DNA of 64,000 nucleotides from Lentzea albidocapillata (GCF_000719115.1 NZ_JOEA01000018.1:76657-140656); one strand, 5' to 3'. Shown: positions 8,008-17,838, counted from the first letter of the stretch. Numbers and translations are program-made. Notes: generated by a model not told the origin, from the sequence alone.

Positions 8008-9482
8008 GTGAGCCTCGTGCAGCCCGCCAGATGCATCGCATTCATAGGTGTCGTAACGGTTTTCTCCCTCCAACTGACCACTCCGGCCCTCGCGTCAGCC
8101 GGCTGTTCCCCCACTGTCGACGAGCGGTCGTTCGCCACGGCTCCCGAGCTCCGCGCCCTCAACGCCACCGTCGCCGGGTTCGGCGTCCGCGCGACGGGCA
8201 GCCCGAGCCACAACCGCCTGATCTCCTGGCTGGAACGCCGCGTGGACCGGCTGCCGGGCGTGTCCGTGCGGTCCGAGCCCTTCGCGATCCAGCGCTGGCA
8301 ACCAGGTCCCGGTCTCCTGTTCTCGGGCGGCGTCGTGCCGGTCGCCGCCGCGATCCCCTACTCCGCTCCCGGCCTGCGTTCCGGCGAACTGGTCCGCCTG
8401 CCCGCCGGCACCCCGATCACCGCCGCGAACGCCGGCGGAAGATCGTCCTGCGCGACTTCCCCGCCCTCGGCCGCGGCTACCTCGCCGAACCGCTGCTGGA
8501 CGCGGACATGGTCGACGCGGGCAAGGCCGGCGCCGCCGGGCTCGTCGTCGCCTTCCCGTTCCCGCACGAGCAGGTGAAGGGCTACTGGGACCCGCACCTC
8601 GGCACCCACTACCGCGTGCCGGGCGTGTTCGTGGGCTCCGACGCGGCCGCGAGGCTCGTACCGGGCACGCGGACGACCATCGGCGTCCTCGCCGCGCGCG
8701 TTCCGGCCGTCACGCGCTCGCTGGTCGCGACGCTGCCCGGCCTGAGCGGCGAGCGGATCGTCCTCGACACCAACACCGACGGCGTGGGATGGGTGCAGGA
8801 GAACGGGACCGTCGCGCTGCTGGCACTGGCCGAGCACTTCGCACGCCTGCCGTTGCGCTGCCGGCCGCGCACCATCGAGTTCGTGTTCGCGACGGGCCAC
8901 CTGCACCGCCCGGCGGAGGGCAGCGAGTTCCGCGCCCGCGCGCTCGACGCCGAGTACGACTCGGGGTCCGTCGCGTTCGCGTTCGTGCTGGAACACCTCG
9001 GGACACAGGAGTTCCTGCCTCGTGACGGTTCCCTCCAGCCGACGGGACTGGCCGAGCCGTCCGGCTGGTTCGCGGGCAGTCCGGTGCTGACGCGGACGGC
9101 GGCGACGGCGCTGGCCGGGCGTTCGGTCGACCGCACCTTCGTCCTGCCGGGCAGTGATCCGCCGGTACCGGGCCGGGTGCCGCCGCAGTGCTCGTTCGGC
9201 GGCATCGGCACGCACTTCCACTCGCACCTCATCCCGACGATGGCAATGATCTCCGGGCCGTGGACGCTCTGGGCACCGTCGTTCGGCGCTCGGGCCGTCG
9301 ACCACGACCGCATGCGGCGCCAGGTGCTGGCCGCGGGCGACGCGATCACGGCGCTGGCACCGTTGCCGCGAGACCAGATCGCCGGGCCGTACCTCGACCT
9401 GCGGCGGGCACGGGCGGCCGGTGCGCCGACGTGTCCCCACGACCTGCCGCCCGAGTGGGCGCCTGGACGAGTAGGTCCTTAG
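8008..9482 (+). pseudogene. Frameshifted secreted PA-domain/M28-peptidase-like gene
   Basis: The start region (GTG at 8008) encodes a signal peptide ending TPALASA and a normal N-terminal domain up to TPITAANAGG. At about 8438-8440 the coding sense jumps to another frame, continuing KIVLRDFPALGRGYLAEPLL to the stop at 9482. Restoring one base in the GGCGGAAG run makes one protein of about 490 residues. It resembles a PA-domain plus M28 aminopeptidase-like family, but the usual metal ligands are replaced (DTNTDGVGWVQENG, FATGHL), so catalytic activity is doubtful even if intact. The break is either a real inactivation or a base-calling error. Confidence 0.75.
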
Positions 9483-9508
9483 TGCGCGAACTTCGGGTGG
9501 GTACGGGG

Positions 9509-9542
9509 CCGCCCCCCGGCGGAGGCAGCCGTCGGGGGGCGG
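9509..9542. terminator. Bidirectional hairpin between convergent genes
   Basis: CCGCCCCCCG (9509-9518) pairs perfectly with CGGGGGGCGG (9533-9542) across a 14-base loop. It sits in the 74-base gap between the peptidase-like gene and the convergent S1 protease gene. There is no T run, as is common in actinomycetes. Confidence 0.6.
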
Positions 9543-9556
9543 TGAGGGTGTTGCCG

Positions 9557-10876
9557 TCAGAGCCGCTGCCAGAGGGCAGGGGTGTTCGGCGGCTCCCATC
9601 CGGGAACGGACGTGTGTGGCTGGATGATGCGGTAGGACGCGCCGCCGTAGGTGACCTGGGCGCCGTTGCCGTAGGCCGTGTACGGGGCCCACGTGCCGCT
9701 GGGGGGCGTCGTCGTGGTCGTGGTCGTGGTCGTGCCGGTCGGCTGGGTGGTCGTGGTCGGGCCGCCCGAGGTCACCAGGCGCAGGTTGTAGACCTGCAGG
9801 ATCTCGGTCAGCGGCTGGAAGTAGATGGTGCCGCCGGACTGGCAGTTGCCGGACCCGCCGGAGGTGACGCCCTGGGCCTGGTCACCGGTCAGCCACGAGC
9901 CGCCGGAGTCGCCGGGCTCGGCGCAGGCGTTGGTGCGGGTCAGGCCGGTGATGGTGCCCTCGGGGTAGGTGACCGAGGCGTTCTTCTGCTGGATGGTGCC
10001 GCAGCGCCAGCCGGTGGTGGAGCCGGAGCGGCAGACCGAGGAGCCGACCGGAGCCTCCTGGGAGCCCGCGACCGGGACGGTGCCCGGGTAGCGGTTGACC
10101 AGGGCGCGCGGGGTGTTGCCCGCGTCGGCACGGACCCAGGCGTAGTCGTTGCCGGGGAAGCTACTGCCCTGGATGGTGCCGCCGGGGTTGGAAGTGCGGC
10201 CGCCGGTGGATCCGCAGTGGCCCGCGGTGACGAAGCCGCCCTCGACGGCGAAGCCGATGGAGCAACGGCCGCCGCCGGGGACGCCGTAGGCATTGCCGCC
10301 GATGATGTCGATCAACGGCTTGGGGTCCTCGGTGCTGGCCTCGAAGGCGACGATGTCGCCGCGCAGGCCTGTCTCGGCCGCCCACGCTCTGGCCTGCGCC
10401 TCGCCGCCGGCGCGGGCGAGCACGACGATCTTGTTGGTGCGCACGTCGACGTACCAGCCGGGGACGGCGCCGGGTGCGGTGGTGGCCTTGGCGTCCAGCT
10501 TGATCTTCGCGCTGTCCAGAGCGGACACGCTGTGCTTCGCCGTGGTGGCGACGGCACCGCGCGAGCGCACCGCGTTCGCCAGCGCCGAGTCGGTGACCGC
10601 GACCGTGAGGGTGCGGCCGGTGCCGTCCAGCCAGGACCCGGCGTACGCCGAGCCGAGGCTCGACTTCAGCGCGGCGTCGGTCTGGCCCGCGACCTTCTCG
10701 GCGTCGAGGCGCTCACGCGCCTGCTCCGAGGAGATGCCTAGGTCCCGGGCCATCGCGGCCAGCATGGCAGGGTCAGCCGTGTCGGCCGCGGTGGCGCTGG
10801 TTGTCAGCGCCACCGCGATGGTCAGCCCGGCCGCCGTGACCGCCGCCGTGGCGGCGGCGATGAGCTTGCGGTTCAT
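9557..10876 (-). CDS. Secreted streptogrisin-type S1 serine protease with chitin-binding module
   Basis: A 439-residue pre-pro-protease. A signal peptide (1-32) is followed by an alpha-lytic-protease-type pro-region, and the mature domain starts near residue 191 (IIGGNAYGVPGGG). The triad is visible: H220 in TAGHC, D244 in NDYAW, and S324 in GDSGG. After the protease comes a Thr-rich linker (about 374-394) and a C-terminal CBM5/12-type domain (GTWAPYTAYGNGAQVTYGG), as in S. griseus protease C-like enzymes. The start is the ATG at 10876, directly before the signal peptide, although the frame stays open upstream. A DasR-like site in the promoter fits a role in chitin degradation. Confidence 0.93.
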   Translation of the reverse strand: MNRKLIAAATAAVTAAGLTIAVALTTSATAADTADPAMLAAMARDLGISSEQARERLDAEKVAGQTDAALKSSLGSAYAGSWLDGTGRTLTVAVTDSALANAVRSRGAVATTAKHSVSALDSAKIKLDAKATTAPGAVPGWYVDVRTNKIVVLARAGGEAQARAWAAETGLRGDIVAFEASTEDPKPLIDIIGGNAYGVPGGGRCSIGFAVEGGFVTAGHCGSTGGRTSNPGGTIQGSSFPGNDYAWVRADAGNTPRALVNRYPGTVPVAGSQEAPVGSSVCRSGSTTGWRCGTIQQKNASVTYPEGTITGLTRTNACAEPGDSGGSWLTGDQAQGVTSGGSGNCQSGGTIYFQPLTEILQVYNLRLVTSGGPTTTTQPTGTTTTTTTTTPPSGTWAPYTAYGNGAQVTYGGASYRIIQPHTSVPGWEPPNTPALWQRL

Positions 10877-10933
10877 GTCCGCTCCTTGCATGCAGGGTGA
10901 TTGCGCGCAAACCGTACGACGAGGATCACACCA

Positions 10934-10949
10934 AGTGGTACATACCAAT
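10934..10949. promoter_or_regulatory. DasR-responsive-element-like site
   Basis: AGTGGTACATACCAAT matches the Streptomyces dre consensus (AGTGGTCTAGACCAAT form) at 13 of 16 positions by eye and is nearly palindromic. It lies about 60 bases upstream of the start of the chitin-binding protease gene. DasR is a GntR repressor responsive to glucosamine-6-phosphate that controls chitin genes. Assignment by similarity only. Confidence 0.45.
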
Positions 10950-10995
10950 TGGCCATAACGTCGAACGGGCACGACCCCCGCTGCAGGCCACACCA

Positions 10996-11769
10996 CTAGA
11001 TCCTGACGAGTGCCTGCACGGCGAGGTGGTCGGACGGGTACTGGCCGTCTCGCTGGAAGGCGTTGATCGCGGCAGCCTCGACGGTGGCGCCGCGCGTGAG
11101 GATCCAGTCGATACGCGGGCCGTCCGGGACGAGCGGGCCGTACCCGTGGAACGTCCCGTACGCCGGGGTCGTCTGCGGGCCCGCGAGCCACGAGTCGGCC
11201 AGCCCGGCCGTGAGGATGGCGTACACCGGTGAGCCGGGAACGTCGTTGAAGTCGCCGGTGAGCACGACCGGCAGCGTCTGGCCCTGGAGTCGGTCGCGGA
11301 CGAACTCGGCGCTGCACAGGCGGGAGTGCGCCGACTCGTGGTCGAAGTGCGTGTTGACGGCCACGAACTGCTTGCCGGTCAGGCGATCCGCGAACCGGAC
11401 CCACGTGACCATGCGGATCACGTTGTTGCCCCACGACCGGGAACCCACGACGGCCGGGGTGGCGGAGAGCCAGTGATGGTCGAACTCCAGCGGTGCCAGG
11501 CGCAGCGTGTCGAAGAAGATCGCCATGAACTCGTCGTGGCTGCCGCCCGCGCGGCCGAGGCCGATCCAGTCGTAGTGGTCCGGCAGATCGTGCGCGATGT
11601 CGTTTATCTGTCCATACAAGCCTTCCTGCGTGCCGAGCAGCGCCGGCCGTTCTTTGAGCAGGAGCTGGGCCATCACCGGACGCCTGACCGCCCACGAGTT
11701 CGGCTCGGCAGCCGAGGCGTACCGCAGGTTGAACGACATGACGCTCAATGGGTCCACTCGGCCGATCAT
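10996..11769 (-). CDS. Endonuclease/exonuclease/phosphatase family protein
   Basis: A 257-residue protein with the full set of EEP-fold motifs: SFNLRYA, GTQEG (metal-binding Glu), NTHFDH, LTGDFND (Asp/Asn pair), RIDWIL and the C-terminal SDH. Family members are metal-dependent phosphodiesterases or phosphatases acting on nucleic acid, inositol phosphates or sphingolipids; the substrate cannot be assigned. No signal peptide is seen, so it is probably cytoplasmic. A strong hairpin separates it from the upstream EF-G paralogue. Confidence 0.88.
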   Translation of the reverse strand: MIGRVDPLSVMSFNLRYASAAEPNSWAVRRPVMAQLLLKERPALLGTQEGLYGQINDIAHDLPDHYDWIGLGRAGGSHDEFMAIFFDTLRLAPLEFDHHWLSATPAVVGSRSWGNNVIRMVTWVRFADRLTGKQFVAVNTHFDHESAHSRLCSAEFVRDRLQGQTLPVVLTGDFNDVPGSPVYAILTAGLADSWLAGPQTTPAYGTFHGYGPLVPDGPRIDWILTRGATVEAAAINAFQRDGQYPSDHLAVQALVRI

Positions 11770-11774
11770 GGCAC

Positions 11775-11801
11775 AGGCCCGCCCTGGCTCAGGGCGGGCC
11801 T
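11775..11801 (-). terminator. Terminator hairpin after EF-G paralogue
   Basis: AGGCCCGCCCT (11775-11785) and AGGGCGGGCCT (11791-11801) form a perfect 11-base stem with a 5-base loop, directly downstream of the EF-G-like stop codon. No T run follows. Confidence 0.65.
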
Positions 11802-11810
11802 GCGTTCTGG

Positions 11811-13796
11811 TTATGCGGGCGCGTAACCGGTCGGGGTGGCGGTGAAGCTGCCACGGCCTTGCGTCCGGCTGCGCAACCTCGTCACGTAACCGAACATCTC
11901 CGCCAACGGCACGCTCGCCGTCACCACCGTCGCACCGGGCCTGGACTCCGAACCGAGGATCCTGCCCCGGCGCGAAGCCAGATCACCCAGCACACCACCG
12001 AGGTACTCCTCCGGCACGGTGACCGTGACCTCGGCGATCGGTTCGAGCAACGTCATCGCGCCGGCCTTCAGCGCCTCACGCAGCCCGAACCGGCCCGCCG
12101 TGCGGAACGCCATCTCCGACGAGTCCTTGACGTGCGTGGATCCGTCGGTGAGCGTCACCCGCACTCCGGTCACCGGGTGGCCGAGAGGTCCCTCGGCCAG
12201 CGCGTCCCGGCAGCCCTGTTCGACCGCGCGGACGAACTCCTGCGGCACACGCCCGCCGGTGACGGCCGAGTGGAACTCGAAACCGGTCTCCAGCGGCTCG
12301 GTGTCGAGCACGATGTGAGCGAACTGTCCCTGTCCTCCGTCCTGCTTGACGTGCCGGTAAACGAAGCCCGTGACGCCCGTGCTCACGGTCTCGCGGTACG
12401 AGACGCGCGGCCGTCCCATGGTGAGCTCGATGCGGTGCAGCGTGCGCGCCTTCTCCACCGAGACCTCCAGGTGCAGCTCGCCCTGGCCGGACAGCACCGT
12501 CTGGCCGGTCTCCGGGTCCGTCCCGAACCGCAGGGACGGGTCCTCGTCGACCAGGTGCGCCAGCGCTTCGGTCAGCCGGGCGTTGTCCGCGCTGGTCCGC
12601 GTCTCCACGGCCACGGACACCACGGGATCGGCCGACACCGCGGGTTCGAGGAGCAACGGATCCGTTGGCGCGCACAGGGTCGTCCCCGTGCGAGCCGACT
12701 TCAGCCCCACCACCGCGACGATGTCACCCGCGACGGCCTGGTCGACCGGCGTGTGCCGATCGGCCTGGACGCGCAGGATCCGTCCGATGCGCTCGTTGCG
12801 GCCGCCCACCAGGACCGTCTCTCCCTTGTGGAGGGTGCCCGAGTAGACGCGGACGTACGCGAGCCGTCCGGTGGCGGTGGCGTTCACCTTGAACACCAGC
12901 GCCGCGAACGGCGCGTCCGGGTCCGGCTGCCGTTCCTGGCCGTCGACGCCGCGCACCGGCGGAACGTCCACAGGGGACGGCAGGTACGCGATCACCGCGT
13001 CCAGCAACGGTTCGACACCGCGGTTGCGGTACGCCGAGCCGCACAGCACGACGGTGGCCTGGCCGCGCCGGGTCAGTTCCCGCAGCGCGTTCCTCAACGT
13101 CTGCTCGGACAGGCCCTGTGCGAAGAACTCCTCCAATGCCTCGGGATGCAGCTCCGCCACCGCCTCCTCCAGGAGGCGGCGCCGTCGTTGCGCCTCTGCC
13201 AGCAGCGTTTCCGGTACAGGTCCCTCGGTCATGCCGTCGTCCCAGATCAGCGCACGCATGCGCACCAGGTCGATGACGCCGCGGAACCCGTCCTCCACGC
13301 CGATCGGCAGCTGCACGACGAGCGGCACGGTGTGCAGCCGTGTGCGGATCGACTCGACGACGGTGTCGAGGTCCGCGCCGGCCCGGTCGAGCTTGTTGAC
13401 GAACGCGATCCTGGGCACGCCGTACCGATCCGCCTGCCGCCACACCGATTCGCTCTGCGGCTCCACGCCGGCCACACCGTCGAACACCGCGACGGCCCCG
13501 TCGAGCACGCGCAGGGACCGTTCGACCTCGTCGGCGAAGTCGACGTGTCCCGGCGTGTCGATGAGGTTGACGCGATGCCCGTCCCACGTGCAGGTCACGG
13601 CCGCGGCGAAGATCGTGATGCCGCGATCGCGTTCCTGCGGGTCGAAGTCGGTGACGGTGGTGCCGTCGTGGACCTCGCCGCGCTTGTGGGTGCTGCCCGT
13701 GGCGAACAGGACGCGTTCGGTGAGCGTGGTCTTGCCCGCGTCGACGTGGGCAAGGATGCCGAGGTTGCGGACAGCGTTCAACGTGATCGTGCGCAT
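11811..13796 (-). CDS. EF-G paralogue (FusB/Tet-like ribosomal translocase GTPase)
   Basis: A 661-residue translation GTPase. The G motifs are complete: AHVDAGKT (G1), RGIT (G2), DTPGH (G3), NKLD (G4) and a GSAY G5 region. They are followed by EF-G domains II-V, including the domain IV stretch [12 protein letters not shown] and a C-terminal [15 protein letters not shown]. It is shorter than housekeeping EF-G (about 700 residues) and is not next to rpsL/rpsG/tuf, so it is a second copy like Streptomyces FusB-type proteins or the Tet/Otr ribosome-protection proteins. The EF-G signature [14 protein letters not shown] favours EF-G descent. Upstream are a 32-codon leader ORF, two hairpins and a WhiB7-like promoter, suggesting induction by ribosome-targeting drugs. 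Confidence 0.88.
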   Translation of the reverse strand: MRTITLNAVRNLGILAHVDAGKTTLTERVLFATGSTHKRGEVHDGTTVTDFDPQERDRGITIFAAAVTCTWDGHRVNLIDTPGHVDFADEVERSLRVLDGAVAVFDGVAGVEPQSESVWRQADRYGVPRIAFVNKLDRAGADLDTVVESIRTRLHTVPLVVQLPIGVEDGFRGVIDLVRMRALIWDDGMTEGPVPETLLAEAQRRRRLLEEAVAELHPEALEEFFAQGLSEQTLRNALRELTRRGQATVVLCGSAYRNRGVEPLLDAVIAYLPSPVDVPPVRGVDGQERQPDPDAPFAALVFKVNATATGRLAYVRVYSGTLHKGETVLVGGRNERIGRILRVQADRHTPVDQAVAGDIVAVVGLKSARTGTTLCAPTDPLLLEPAVSADPVVSVAVETRTSADNARLTEALAHLVDEDPSLRFGTDPETGQTVLSGQGELHLEVSVEKARTLHRIELTMGRPRVSYRETVSTGVTGFVYRHVKQDGGQGQFAHIVLDTEPLETGFEFHSAVTGGRVPQEFVRAVEQGCRDALAEGPLGHPVTGVRVTLTDGSTHVKDSSEMAFRTAGRFGLREALKAGAMTLLEPIAEVTVTVPEEYLGGVLGDLASRRGRILGSESRPGATVVTASVPLAEMFGYVTRLRSRTQGRGSFTATPTGYAPA

Positions 13797-13827
13797 GGCG
13801 TTATGCCTTTGGTGTCAAAGATTTACG

Positions 13828-13868
13828 GGGTCAGCGCGATGACCCGGCGAACTCCGCGGAGGAGTTCG
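13828..13868 (-). promoter_or_regulatory. Tandem hairpins between leader peptide and EF-G paralogue
   Basis: In the transcript direction the first hairpin is CGAACTCC-TCCGC-GGAGTTCG (13868-13848), starting immediately after the leader stop. The second is GGGTCA-TCGCGC-TGACCC (13845-13828). Neither has a U run. The arrangement leader stop, hairpin, hairpin, gene is typical of ribosome-mediated attenuation or translational control. The mechanism is inferred. Confidence 0.5.
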
Positions 13869-13967
13869 TCAGACAGTCCGGCGCCCGGCGCGCAGCAGGC
13901 GACCGGGGTACGAGGACACGAGGATCACGTCGAAACGGGACGGGAGGACGATGGCGGCGGTACGCAC
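13869..13967 (-). CDS. Leader peptide (32 codons) upstream of EF-G paralogue
   Basis: A short open frame starts at the GTG at 13967 and stops at 13869. It has a strong AGGAG box seven bases upstream of the start. The peptide runs VRTAAIVLPSRFDVILVSSY and then an Arg/Leu-rich tail ending RRTV. It lies about 30 bases after the predicted transcription start and 72 bases before the EF-G-like start codon. Such uORFs are common before WhiB7-controlled and antibiotic-inducible resistance genes. I infer a regulatory, not a structural, role. No homologue is recognised. Confidence 0.55.
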   Translation of the reverse strand: MRTAAIVLPSRFDVILVSSYPGRLLRAGRRTV

Positions 13968-14005
13968 GGCCGGTCTCCTCTCGTCTCGGGTGATGATGAT
14001 CGTGG

Positions 14006-14041
14006 AGTGTAGACACATGCGCGGTGCCTCACAACGCATTT
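14006..14041 (-). promoter_or_regulatory. WhiB7/WblC-type promoter of the EF-G paralogue
   Basis: On the minus strand the order is AAAT, three bases, TTGTGA (-35), a 17-base spacer, TACACT (-10). The -10 is at 14011-14006, the -35 at 14034-14029 and the AAAT at 14041-14038. An AT-rich element three bases before the -35 is the hallmark of WhiB7-dependent promoters. The transcript would begin near 13999. Confidence 0.55.
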
Positions 14042-14096
14042 GACGCGAAACACCTCCACGACGCCCCTCGCTCTTCGCCGCAGCGCGTCTGAGCGA

Positions 14097-14125
14097 TTGC
14101 GATCAAGGCCGTGGCGTCGTACTGT
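14097..14125 (+). promoter_or_regulatory. Predicted xylA promoter
   Basis: TTGCGA (14097-14102), a 17-base spacer and TACTGT (14120-14125) form a plausible sigma-70-type promoter. The expected start, near 14132, falls just before the palindromic operator. Confidence 0.45.
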
Positions 14126-14134
14126 CCGCACTAA

Positions 14135-14149
14135 GTTCAAGCATTGAAC
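14135..14149. promoter_or_regulatory. Palindromic operator for the xyl operon
   Basis: GTTCAA-GCA-TTGAAC is a perfect inverted repeat placed between the predicted start of transcription and the xylA ribosome-binding site. A bound repressor here would block transcription. The ROK-family regulator encoded at the end of this operon is the obvious candidate. Confidence 0.6.
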
Positions 14150-14163
14150 GAATGAGGTGGATG

Positions 14164-15312
14164 ATGAGCACGCCCACTCCGGCGGACAAGTTCTCCTTCG
14201 GTCTGTGGACCGTGGGCTGGCAGGGCCGCGACCCGTTCGGCGAGGCCACGCGACCCGAACTCGACGTGGTCGAGGCGGTGCACCGGCTCGCCGAGCTGGG
14301 CGCCTACGGGCTGACGTTCCACGACGACGACCTGTTCGGCTTCGAGGCGACGCACCGCGACCAGCAGATCAGCCGGTTGCAGGGCGCGCTCGCCGACACG
14401 GGCCTCGTCATCCCGATGGTGACGACGAACCTGTTCAGCCACCCGGTGTTCAAGGACGGCGGTTTCACCAGCAACGACCGCGGCGTGCGGCGGTTCGCGC
14501 TGCAGAAGGTGCTGCGCAACGTCGAGCTGGCGGCGGAGCTCGGCGCCAAGACGTTCGTGCTGTGGGGCGGACGTGAGGGCTCCGAGTACGACGTGGCCAA
14601 GGACGTGCGGGCGGCGCTCGACCGGTACCGCGAGGCCATGAACCTGCTGACGCAGTTCGTCACCGACCGCGGCTACGACCTGCGGTTCGCGCTCGAGCCG
14701 AAGCCGAACGAGCCGCGCGGCGACATCCTGCTGCCGACCGTCGGGCACGCGCTCGCGTTCATCACCTCGCTCGACCGGCCCGAGATGGTCGGCCTGAACC
14801 CCGAGGTCGGGCACGAGCAGATGGCCGGGCTGAACTTCGTGCACGGCATCGCGCAGGCGTTGTGGCACGGCAAGCTGTTCCACATCGACCTCAACGGGCA
14901 GCGCAGCATCAAGTACGACCAGGACCTGGTGTTCGGGCACGGCGACCTGATGAACGCGTTCGCGCTGGTCGACCTGCTGGAGACCGCCGGGTACGACGGG
15001 CCGAAGCACTTCGACTACAAGCCGTCGCGGACCGAGGACATCACGGGCGTCTGGGACTCGGCCAAGGCGAACATGGCCACGTACCTGCTGCTCCGCGACC
15101 GCGCTCAGGCATTCCGCGCGGACCCCGAGGTGCAGGAGGCGCTGGCCGTGGCGGGTGTCGCGGAGCTGTCGCAGCCCACGCTCAACGCCGGCGAGTCCCA
15201 CGACGACCTGATCAAGGACACCGGGTTCGACCCCGACCAGGCCGGCGAACGCGGCTACGGCTTCGTCCGGCTCAACCAGCTCGCCCTCGAGCACCTCACG
15301 GGAGCGCGCTGA
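14164..15312 (+). CDS. xylA: Xylose isomerase
   Basis: A 382-residue actinomycete-type xylose isomerase (EC 5.3.1.5), converting D-xylose to D-xylulose in the cytoplasm. Conserved blocks include [17 protein letters not shown] near the start, FHDDDLF with the active-site His, the metal-binding segments [11 protein letters not shown] and [13 protein letters not shown], and FHIDLNGQ. The ATG at 14164 has GAGG six bases upstream and gives the usual N-terminus; the in-frame ATGs at 14152 and 14161 are worse placed. It starts an operon with xylB and a ROK regulator, behind a palindromic operator. Confidence 0.97.
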   Translation: MSTPTPADKFSFGLWTVGWQGRDPFGEATRPELDVVEAVHRLAELGAYGLTFHDDDLFGFEATHRDQQISRLQGALADTGLVIPMVTTNLFSHPVFKDGGFTSNDRGVRRFALQKVLRNVELAAELGAKTFVLWGGREGSEYDVAKDVRAALDRYREAMNLLTQFVTDRGYDLRFALEPKPNEPRGDILLPTVGHALAFITSLDRPEMVGLNPEVGHEQMAGLNFVHGIAQALWHGKLFHIDLNGQRSIKYDQDLVFGHGDLMNAFALVDLLETAGYDGPKHFDYKPSRTEDITGVWDSAKANMATYLLLRDRAQAFRADPEVQEALAVAGVAELSQPTLNAGESHDDLIKDTGFDPDQAGERGYGFVRLNQLALEHLTGAR

Positions 15313-15313
15313 C

Positions 15314-16696
15314 ATGACGCTCGTCGCCGGCGTCGACTCCTCGACGCAGTCGTGCAAGGTCGTGGTTCGCGACGCGGAGACCGGCAGGCTCGTCCGGGAG
15401 GGCCGCGCGGCTCACCCGGACGGCACCGAGGTGCACCCTTCGCACTGGTGGTCGGCTCTGCAGTCCGCGCTCGCCGACGCCGGCGGACTGTCCGACGTCG
15501 CGGCGCTGAGCGTCGCCGGGCAGCAGCACGGCATGGTCTGCCTCGACGAGGCCGGCGAGGTCGTGCGCGAGGCGTTGCTGTGGAACGACACCCGTTCCGC
15601 GGCGGCCGCGGCCTCGCTGACGGACGAGCTCGGCGCTTCGGAGTGGGCGGCGCGGATCGGCCTCGTGCCGGTCGCGTCGTTCACGATCACGAAGCTGCGC
15701 TGGCTCGCCCTGAACGAACCGGCCAACGCCAGGCGCACCGCCGCCGTCTGCCTGCCGCACGACTGGCTGACGTGGCGGCTGCGCGGCACCGGCTCGCTCT
15801 CCGACCTGGTCACCGACCGTTCGGACGCGTCCGGCACCGGCTACTTCGACTCGGTGGCGAACGAGTACGTGCCTGACCTGCTCTCTCTCGCCCTCGGCCG
15901 CTCCGATGTGGTGCTCCCCCGTGTCCTGGGCCCAGCAAAGTTCGTGGACGGACCGGTCCGGCTCGGTGCGGGCGCCGGCGACAACGCGGCGGCCATGCTC
16001 GGGGTGGGCGGCGGCACCGACGTCGTGGTGTCGCTCGGGACCTCCGGCGTCGTCACCGCGACCAGCGAAGTACGTGCGGCGGACGCCTCCGGCATCGTGG
16101 CGGGGTTCGCCGACGCCACGGGCCGCTACCTCCCGCTCGCCTGCACCCTGAACGCCGCCCGCGTCCTGGACGCGACGGCCCGCATGCTGGGCGTCGATCT
16201 CACCAGGCTGAGCGACCTCGCTCTTTCCGCGAAGCCGGGTGCGGAGGGCGTGGTGATGGTTCCGTACCTGGAAGGCGAGCGGACGCCGAACCTGCCGGAC
16301 GCGACGGGTGCGTTGCACGGACTGACGCTCACCAACGCCACGCCCGCGAACATCGCCCGTGCGGCCATCGAAGGCATGCTGTGCGGCCTTGCGGTGGGTC
16401 TCGACGCGCTCGCCGAGCAAGGTGCGGACGTCACGGGCGTGCGGCTCGTCGGAGGAGCGGCGGTTTCTCCGGCGGTGCGGGAGATCGCGCCGATGGTCTT
16501 CGGTGTGCCCGTGACAGTGCCCGCGCCGGATGAGTACGTGGCGAACGGTGCGGCGCGGCAGGCCGCGTGGACGCTCACCGGCGAGGCGACGCCTCCGGAG
16601 TGGACGCTGGCGGAAAGCACGCGGTACGAGGCGGAGGCGGTGCCGGAGATCCGGGCGCGGTACGGGGACGCGGCACAGCGATACTTGAGTCGATGA
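15314..16696 (+). CDS. xylB: Xylulokinase
   Basis: A 460-residue FGGY-family sugar kinase, phosphorylating D-xylulose to xylulose-5-phosphate for the pentose phosphate pathway. Seen are the N-terminal phosphate-loop [10 protein letters not shown], the substrate-contact segment [15 protein letters not shown], the second phosphate motif SLGTSGVV, and the C-terminal [10 protein letters not shown]. It starts one base after the xylA stop, so the two are coupled. The downstream ROK regulator start overlaps its stop by four bases. Confidence 0.96.
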   Translation: MTLVAGVDSSTQSCKVVVRDAETGRLVREGRAAHPDGTEVHPSHWWSALQSALADAGGLSDVAALSVAGQQHGMVCLDEAGEVVREALLWNDTRSAAAAASLTDELGASEWAARIGLVPVASFTITKLRWLALNEPANARRTAAVCLPHDWLTWRLRGTGSLSDLVTDRSDASGTGYFDSVANEYVPDLLSLALGRSDVVLPRVLGPAKFVDGPVRLGAGAGDNAAAMLGVGGGTDVVVSLGTSGVVTATSEVRAADASGIVAGFADATGRYLPLACTLNAARVLDATARMLGVDLTRLSDLALSAKPGAEGVVMVPYLEGERTPNLPDATGALHGLTLTNATPANIARAAIEGMLCGLAVGLDALAEQGADVTGVRLVGGAAVSPAVREIAPMVFGVPVTVPAPDEYVANGAARQAAWTLTGEATPPEWTLAESTRYEAEAVPEIRARYGDAAQRYLSR

Positions 16697-17838
16697 CCAC
16701 CGTCGACCACCTGCGGCAGGTTCGCCTCGGCAACCTGCGCACGGTGCTGCTCGCCCTCGTCGACCGGCCCGGTTCGCGTGCCGACCTCGCGGCGCGCACC
16801 GGCCTGACCAAAGCCACCCTGTCCAACCTCACCGAGCCGTTGCTGGCGGGCGGGATCCTGGTGGAGGAACCCGCCACGCTCGTGGGCATGGGCAGGCCGT
16901 CCAAGCCGTTGCGCTTCCACCCCGCCGGGCCGGTGGCGGTCGGTGCGGAGATCAACGTCAGCCACCTCGCCGTCGAGACCCTCGGGCTCGACGGCGAGAC
17001 GCTCGAACGCCGTCTCGTGCCCGCCGACATGCGCAGGACCCCGGCGGACGAGGTGCTCGACCGGATCGCCGGACTGATCCGCGAGGTCACCGGCGGCTCC
17101 GAGCGCAGGCTGCTCGGGGTGGGACTCGCGATACCCGGTGTCGTGCACGACGGCGCCATCGTCAGAGCGCCGAACCTGCCCGAACTCGTCGGCGCGCGCC
17201 TGGCCGAGGGGCTGGGCGAGCGAACCGGTCTCGACGTCCAGCTCGACAACGAGGCGAACCTCGCCGCGCTCGCCCACCTGTGGCCACGGCACCTGGCGGG
17301 CGAGGACTTCGTGCACGTGACGGCGGACGTCGGCATCGGCGCGGGCATCGTGCTGAACGGCGAGGTCTACCGCGGGGTCAGCGGGTTCGCGGGCGAGCTC
17401 GGGCACGTCGTGATCGAGCGCAACGGCATCCGCTGCACGTGTGGCAGCCGCGGTTGTGTCGAGCGGTACGCGGGCCTTGACGTCATCCTGCGCGAGGCGG
17501 GACGGCGTCGGCTCGACTCGTTGCGCAGGGTGCTCGAAGCGGGCGACCCGAAGGCGGTGGAGGCCGTGCGGAAGGCCGGGGAGGCGCTCGGGGTCGGCAT
17601 CGCGACGCTGATGAACCTCTTCGACGTCCCGACGGTCGTGCTCGGCGGCAGCTACGCCGTGCTGTACGACCACCTCCGCGAGGCCGTGCAGTCCGAAATG
17701 GACGGCCGGGTGCTCGCGGGCGGCGAACGGCACACCCGGCTGCTCGCCTCGCCCCTCGGTGAGTTCGCGGTGGTGCGGGGCGCGGCCGGGCTGATCACGA
17801 GGCGCGCGGTGCAGCAGCCCGAGCGGCTCTTCGTCTAG
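16693..17838 (+). CDS. ROK-family transcriptional regulator (XylR-like)
   Basis: A 381-residue protein with an N-terminal winged helix-turn-helix ([20 protein letters not shown], about residues 28-47) and a C-terminal ROK sugar-kinase-like domain. The ROK zinc motif is present as [14 protein letters not shown], and GHVVIERNG matches the ROK signature. It is the last gene of the xyl operon, overlapping xylB by four bases, so it probably represses xylAB and responds to xylose. The palindrome before xylA is the likely target. Its 3' end overlaps the convergent small membrane protein gene by 44 bases. Confidence 0.92.
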   Translation: MTTVDHLRQVRLGNLRTVLLALVDRPGSRADLAARTGLTKATLSNLTEPLLAGGILVEEPATLVGMGRPSKPLRFHPAGPVAVGAEINVSHLAVETLGLDGETLERRLVPADMRRTPADEVLDRIAGLIREVTGGSERRLLGVGLAIPGVVHDGAIVRAPNLPELVGARLAEGLGERTGLDVQLDNEANLAALAHLWPRHLAGEDFVHVTADVGIGAGIVLNGEVYRGVSGFAGELGHVVIERNGIRCTCGSRGCVERYAGLDVILREAGRRRLDSLRRVLEAGDPKAVEAVRKAGEALGVGIATLMNLFDVPTVVLGGSYAVLYDHLREAVQSEMDGRVLAGGERHTRLLASPLGEFAVVRGAAGLITRRAVQQPERLFV

